This document shows, one piece after another, positions 60,505-64,000 of a stretch of 64,000 nucleotides of DNA. The translations under genes and the position numbers were made by a program. The number at the start of each line of letters is the position of its first letter. Within the stretch, counting starts at the first letter, position 1. Where the stretch lies: positions 1-64,000 of the forward strand of contig NZ_WNXQ01000010.1 in NCBI RefSeq assembly GCF_009789075.1. The letters are read 5' to 3'. Origin of the DNA: Pseudooceanicola pacificus. Lineage in GTDB: Bacteria > Pseudomonadota > Alphaproteobacteria > Rhodobacterales > Rhodobacteraceae. The notes under the pieces are model-generated. The model searched no databases, had not been told where the DNA came from, and saw only the letters and a list, made by a program, of their open reading frames with translations.

Positions 60505-62784
60505 GTTCAGCGCCTGCCAGATGCAGTGGGGCGTGGCCGGCATGTCGAAATGCCGGATCCCGCGCACCTGCAGCGCATGGCAGACCGCGTTCATGCCGGC
60601 GGCCAGGCCGCCCACTGTCCCGGCCTCTCCCACGCCCTTGACGCCCAGCAGGTTCAGTTTGGTCGGCACCTCGACATTGTCGCTGACAATGGGGCCCAGG
60701 TCGGCGGCGCGGGGCATGGCGTAATCCATGAAGCTGCCGGTCAGCAGCTGGCCGCCGGGATCATAGGCGACCTCTTCGAACAGCACCTGGCCCAGGCCCT
60801 GCACGACGCCGCCGTGGATCTGCCCGGCGACAAGATACGGGTTCATCACCGTGCCGACATCCTCGACCGAGACATAGGTCACGATCTCGGTCTGGCCGGT
60901 CTCGGGGTCGATCTCGACCTCGCAGATGTGGCAGCCGTTCGGGAATGTCGCCTGCTGCGAGCTGAATTCGCCCGCGCCTTCCAGCTGCCGCCCGTCCTCC
61001 TGGGCGCGTTTGGCCAGGTCGCCCAGCCCCACGACCCGGTTGCTGCCCTCGACCCGCAGCAGCCCGCCGTCATAGGCGATGTCCTCCACGCCGGTGCCGA
61101 ACATCGCCGCCGCCTCGGCCCGGGCGGCCTCGATCAGCGCAGCCGCCCCCAGGGTGACGGCAGAGCCGCAGAGAGACAGCGCCGAAGACCCGCCGGAGCC
61201 CTTGCCATTGGCCCGGGCATCCGTGTCGCCCTGCACGAAATCGACCGTGGCATGATCGACCCCCATGCGGTCCGCCGCGATGGCGCTGAGCGCCGTTTCC
61301 AGCCCCTGCCCCACCGACATGGCCCCCGACAGCAGCGTGATGCGCCCCTGGGGATCCGCGCGCAGGGTGGCGAAGTCCTTGCTCGGCCGCGCCCAGGGCC
61401 CCGAGGCGACCTCGATCGGGTTGGCCAGCCCGATGCCGCGCAGACGGCCCCTGCGGGCAGCCTCGGCCCGGCGCTCGGGGAAGCCGGCGTATTCCACCAG
61501 CTCCAGCGCGCGGTCCAGCACACGTTCGAATTCGCCCGAATCGTAGCGAAAGACAAAGGGCGTCTGATAGGGCATGGCCGAGGGCGGGATCAGGTTCTTC
61601 CGCCGCAGCTCCGCCGGATCGCGCCCGGTTTCAAAGGCGGCCAGGTCGATGATCCGCTCGATCATATAGGTCGCATCGGGCCGCCCGGCGCCGCGATAGG
61701 GCGCGGTCTGCTGGGTGTTGGTGACATAGCCGATGCATTCGCCCAGGATCGCCGGGGTCCGGTAAACCCCCGCGATGCCACCGAAATTGCCCACCGGAGC
61801 ATTGGACCGGCCCGAGACATAGGCCCCGCAATTGACTTCGTACCTCACATGCAGCGCCAGGAAGTTGCCCGCATCGTCCAGCGCCAGCGCCGTGTCGGCC
61901 CAGAGGTCGCGGGCATGTTCGTCGGACATCAGACTTTCGCTCCGCGTCGCCGTCCAGCGCACCGCGCGCCCCAGCCTGCGGGCGGCCCAGAACACCAGCA
62001 TTTCCTCGCGCAGCGGGCCGGACTTCATCCCGAAGGACCCGCCCACATCCGGGGCCATGACCCTGAACGATTCGGGCGGGATGGCAAAGGTCTGCGCCAG
62101 CGACGCGCGGTAGTTGAACGGGCTCTGATGGCTGACGCAGATCGTCATCCGCCCGGCCTCGTCGGCATAGGCCAGCGCGCCGCGCGGCTCCATCGCATTG
62201 GCCGACACCCGGCTCACTCGCGAGCGCAGGCGCGTCACATGGGCCGCCGTGTCCAGCGCCTGCATCACCGCGTCGCCGTCGCCCTTGGCCCAGTGAAAGA
62301 TCAGGTTGCCTTCGCGGTCGTCCCAGACCAGCGGGGCGCCGTCGGCCTTGGCCTCGTCCAGCGTCATCACCGGGGGCAGTTCCTCCAGCTCGACCTGCAC
62401 CGCCTCGGCCGCGTCCAGCGCCTGGGTCAGCGATGCGGCGAGGACCATCGCCAGGGGCTCTCCCTGAAAGCGCACGCGATCTTCGACCAGCAGCGGGCGC
62501 CGGGTCTGATGCGCCTCGCTTCCGTCCGGGCGGTACTGGCGGAAGGGCGGGACCACCGGGTCGACACCGTCATCGGCCAGGTCGGATGCGGTCAGCACCG
62601 TGGCGCCAAGCGCCTCGGCCCCCGAGATGTCGATCCCCATCACCCGGGCCGAGGGGTATTCGCTGCGCACGAAGACCGCATGCAGCGCCCCGGGGTGGGC
62701 GATGTCGTCGACATAGCGGCCACGGCCGGTCGTCAGGCGCAGATCCTCGCGGCGCGTCCCGGGTCGGCTCTGGATATCTGTCAC
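60493..62784 (-). CDS. Molybdopterin-binding subunit of a xanthine dehydrogenase/CoxL-family hydroxylase
   Basis: A protein of 763 residues matching the large subunit of molybdenum hydroxylases. Cofactor-binding segments are seen: GGSFGMKSGPLREEM, TAPYRGAGRPDATYMIER (the PYRGAGR motif of form II CoxL-like proteins), MSVGQGLETAL and the active-site Glu in GVKGVGEAGTVGG. The [2Fe-2S] and FAD subunit genes usually beside it are absent from the window, so partners must lie elsewhere or the protein acts alone. It may oxidise an aldehyde or hydroxylate a ring. The GTG start at 62784 follows AGGGAGGACCGACC. A perfect GntR-type palindrome lies 22 bp upstream. Confidence 0.88.
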   Translation of the reverse strand: MTDIQSRPGTRREDLRLTTGRGRYVDDIAHPGALHAVFVRSEYPSARVMGIDISGAEALGATVLTASDLADDGVDPVVPPFRQYRPDGSEAHQTRRPLLVEDRVRFQGEPLAMVLAASLTQALDAAEAVQVELEELPPVMTLDEAKADGAPLVWDDREGNLIFHWAKGDGDAVMQALDTAAHVTRLRSRVSRVSANAMEPRGALAYADEAGRMTICVSHQSPFNYRASLAQTFAIPPESFRVMAPDVGGSFGMKSGPLREEMLVFWAARRLGRAVRWTATRSESLMSDEHARDLWADTALALDDAGNFLALHVRYEVNCGAYVSGRSNAPVGNFGGIAGVYRTPAILGECIGYVTNTQQTAPYRGAGRPDATYMIERIIDLAAFETGRDPAELRRKNLIPPSAMPYQTPFVFRYDSGEFERVLDRALELVEYAGFPERRAEAARRGRLRGIGLANPIEVASGPWARPSKDFATLRADPQGRITLLSGAMSVGQGLETALSAIAADRMGVDHATVDFVQGDTDARANGKGSGGSSALSLCGSAVTLGAAALIEAARAEAAAMFGTGVEDIAYDGGLLRVEGSNRVVGLGDLAKRAQEDGRQLEGAGEFSSQQATFPNGCHICEVEIDPETGQTEIVTYVSVEDVGTVMNPYLVAGQIHGGVVQGLGQVLFEEVAYDPGGQLLTGSFMDYAMPRAADLGPIVSDNVEVPTKLNLLGVKGVGEAGTVGGLAAGMNAVCHALQVRGIRHFDMPATPHCIWQALNRAG

Positions 62785-62806
62785 GGTCGGTCCTCCCTTT
62801 TGCGAA

Positions 62807-62818
62807 ACGGTATACCGT
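62807..62818. promoter_or_regulatory. GntR-type palindrome, site G8 (perfect)
   Basis: ACGGTATACCGT is perfectly palindromic. It lies 22 bp before the molybdenum hydroxylase gene, where a bound repressor would block initiation. Confidence 0.65.
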
Positions 62819-62927
62819 CGCAACACATGGGGCAACGCGCGAGGCCCATTCGACACATTGGCGCAGGCCCGCCACAGCGGTCCGCGATCCAGGCGGAGTC
62901 ACAGCCGTGCCGCGCAATGGTCATACC

Positions 62928-62940
62928 TTGGGAATACCAA
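62928..62940. promoter_or_regulatory. GntR-type palindrome, site G9 (variant)
   Basis: TTGGGAATACCAA has TTGG and CCAA arms with a five-base centre, one base longer than the other sites. Confidence 0.35.
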
Positions 62941-62945
62941 GTCTA

Positions 62946-62960
62946 CCTGCCGGTCGGAAA
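62946..62960. promoter_or_regulatory. TetR-type palindrome, site T5
   Basis: On the minus strand it reads TTTCCGACCGGCAGG, the same core as T3. It directly follows GntR-type site G9 in the hydroxylase promoter region. Confidence 0.4.
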
Positions 62961-63073
62961 GCGATTGCAGCCAAATTCACCCGCCCGCATCATTGATTTC
63001 AAAGTGCAATCCGGGCCTGCCGCGTCGCATGTCGGCGACACGCCACTGCTTGCCTGACCTCGCGGCGCAATAT

Positions 63074-63086
63074 AGTATGCCATACT
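63074..63086. promoter_or_regulatory. GntR-type palindrome, site G10
   Basis: AGTATG-C-CATACT is a perfect odd-centred palindrome, 56 bp before the second GntR gene. It suggests autoregulation. It also contains the TATGCCAT core of site G5. Confidence 0.5.
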
Positions 63087-63142
63087 CGCAACCTGCCGTT
63101 TTCTGCCCCGGGCCTGGAACGGTAAAGAACCCTGAGGACGGT

Positions 63143-63805
63143 ATGGCAGCAAACAAGAACGCGTCGGCAAGATTGGCTCAACACGCATACGAGGCGGTCC
63201 GCGACGCGATCGAGCATGGCAAGCTGGCGCCCGGCGACCGGATTTCCGAATACAAGACGGCCGACTGGCTGAACATCAGCCGCACGCCGGCCCGCGAGGG
63301 GCTGTTGCGGCTGGAATCCGAGGGGCTGCTGACCCATCACCCCCGGCGCGGCCTGGTGGTCGCCTCGATTGACGAGGAGGCGCTGAAAGAGGTGTTTGTC
63401 GCCCGCGAGGTGCTGGAACGCGCCCTGGCCGGGCAGGCCGCGCGCAATGCCTCGGGGCCCGAGCTGGACGCCCTGCTGCGCCTGACGGAGGAGGAACCCG
63501 CCTTCCTCGAAGACCGCGAGAAGATGTTCCAGCACAACAAGAAATTCCACGCGCTGATCCGCAAATGCGCGCATAACCGCTATCTGATGAAATTCATCGG
63601 CACGCTGGACGACATCGTCGCCGCCGACCGCCGGGATTCGTCGATCGTGGATGTCGACCGCCGCCGCGCGGTGCTGGGCGAGCACAAGGCCCTGGCCGAG
63701 GCGATTGCCGCGCGCGACATCGCCGGCGCCGAGGACAAGGCCAGCCAGCACATCCGCAACGCCTACGAGGCGCGGCTGAAGCACAAGACGCGCGAGGCGA
63801 GCTGA
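63143..63805 (+). CDS. GntR-family regulator (FCD type), second of two
   Basis: A protein of 220 residues. The winged helix-turn-helix reads AYEAVRDAIEHGKLAPGDRI and NISRTPAREGLLRLESEGLL. The FCD domain includes VFVAREVLERALAGQAAR and a helix with HNKKFHALIRKCAHNRYLM. The ATG at 63143 follows CTGAGGACGGT. A palindrome (63074-63086) lies upstream. It is the right-most gene of the cluster, so it is a strong candidate repressor of the TGGNATRCCR sites. Confidence 0.92.
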   Translation: MAANKNASARLAQHAYEAVRDAIEHGKLAPGDRISEYKTADWLNISRTPAREGLLRLESEGLLTHHPRRGLVVASIDEEALKEVFVAREVLERALAGQAARNASGPELDALLRLTEEEPAFLEDREKMFQHNKKFHALIRKCAHNRYLMKFIGTLDDIVAADRRDSSIVDVDRRRAVLGEHKALAEAIAARDIAGAEDKASQHIRNAYEARLKHKTREAS

Positions 63806-63858
63806 GGCCCGTCGACCAGGTTGCGCACCATACGGCGCGCGAATGTTCGGGATTTCAG

Positions 63859-63904
63859 TGGTGAGCCGTACAGGATTCGAACCTGTGACCCACTGATTAA
63901 AAGT
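63859..63904 (-). tRNA. 3' half of tRNA-Lys (TTT), probable attachment site fragment
   Basis: Read on the minus strand it gives ACTTTTAATCAG with anticodon TTT, then a complete T-arm (ACAGG-TTCGAAT-CCTGT) and CGGCTCACCA. The 5' half (D-arm and acceptor 5' strand) is missing: upstream of ACTTTT the sequence departs from any tRNA-Lys. A tRNA 3' fragment of this size is the usual duplicated end left by integrases that insert into tRNA genes. By orientation, the element would lie to the right, beyond 63904. Confidence 0.65.
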
Positions 63905-64000
63905 TCTTTTCACCCGATCGCACGGCAATACACTGCAACACGTCAAACGCTTGACATATTTACCGAATACGGGGTTGAGTTACCGAACCACAAGCTGCAA

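Larger units (their letters stand above)
62785..63142. other. Divergent promoter region of the hydroxylase and second GntR genes
   Basis: About 360 bases carrying a perfect GntR-type palindrome near the hydroxylase gene, a central weaker pair (62928-62940), a TetR-type site beside it, and an odd-centred palindrome next to the GntR gene. No supported gene. Confidence 0.55.

Overview
The window is chromosomal DNA of high G+C content from an alphaproteobacterium, most likely a roseobacter-type member of the Rhodobacterales. This rests on gene content: a gltB/gltD pair next to uppP and a complex-I NDUFA9-type dehydrogenase gene, a Pha-type (fused AB) K+/H+ antiporter operon, FCD-type GntR regulators, and many small alphaproteobacterial hypothetical proteins. 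The species cannot be named from the sequence.

Layout. 1-1.5 kb: a fosmidomycin-resistance-type MFS exporter (cut by the left edge) divergent from an AraC regulator. 1.7-8.6 kb: glutamate synthase operon, read leftward as gltD - GFA - GFA - gltB, with two zinc GFA-family genes coupled into it. 8.8-12.9 kb: uppP, an NDUFA9-like protein, tRNA-Leu(CAG), an acyl-CoA thioesterase, and a RidA protein divergent from a WYL regulator. 13.2-19.5 kb: small genes of unknown role around a Crp/Fnr regulator, a transglutaminase-like protein and a secreted cysteine-repeat protein. 19.7-25.9 kb: a 3-hydroxyisobutyrate-dehydrogenase-like enzyme, then an RND efflux pair with a divergent TetR repressor and a clear operator. 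25.9-32.0 kb: six-gene Pha/Mrp antiporter operon. 32.3-38.8 kb: acetoacetyl-CoA synthetase, a sugar epimerase, and a 1,176-residue methyltransferase-glycosyltransferase-RgpF fusion likely used in surface polysaccharide synthesis.

39-63.8 kb is the most interesting part: an apparently uncharacterised catabolic cluster. It holds two MFS transporters, two type-B carboxylesterases, a zinc alcohol dehydrogenase, an SDR, two family III CoA-transferases, an ADP-forming acyl-CoA synthetase, a single and a fused double acyl-CoA dehydrogenase, a crotonase lacking both hydratase glutamates, an alpha/beta hydrolase and a lone molybdopterin hydroxylase subunit. Four regulators lie inside it (LysR, TetR, two GntR). 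Two palindrome types recur in its promoters: TGGNATRCCR (GntR-like) and TTACCGAYYGGTCAA (TetR-like). The gene set suggests ester cleavage, alcohol/aldehyde oxidation, CoA activation and beta-oxidation of a branched or alicyclic acid; the substrate is unknown.

The last ~140 bases contain only the 3' half of a tRNA-Lys gene (63859-63904). This looks like one attachment-site end of an integrated element that would lie to the right of the window.
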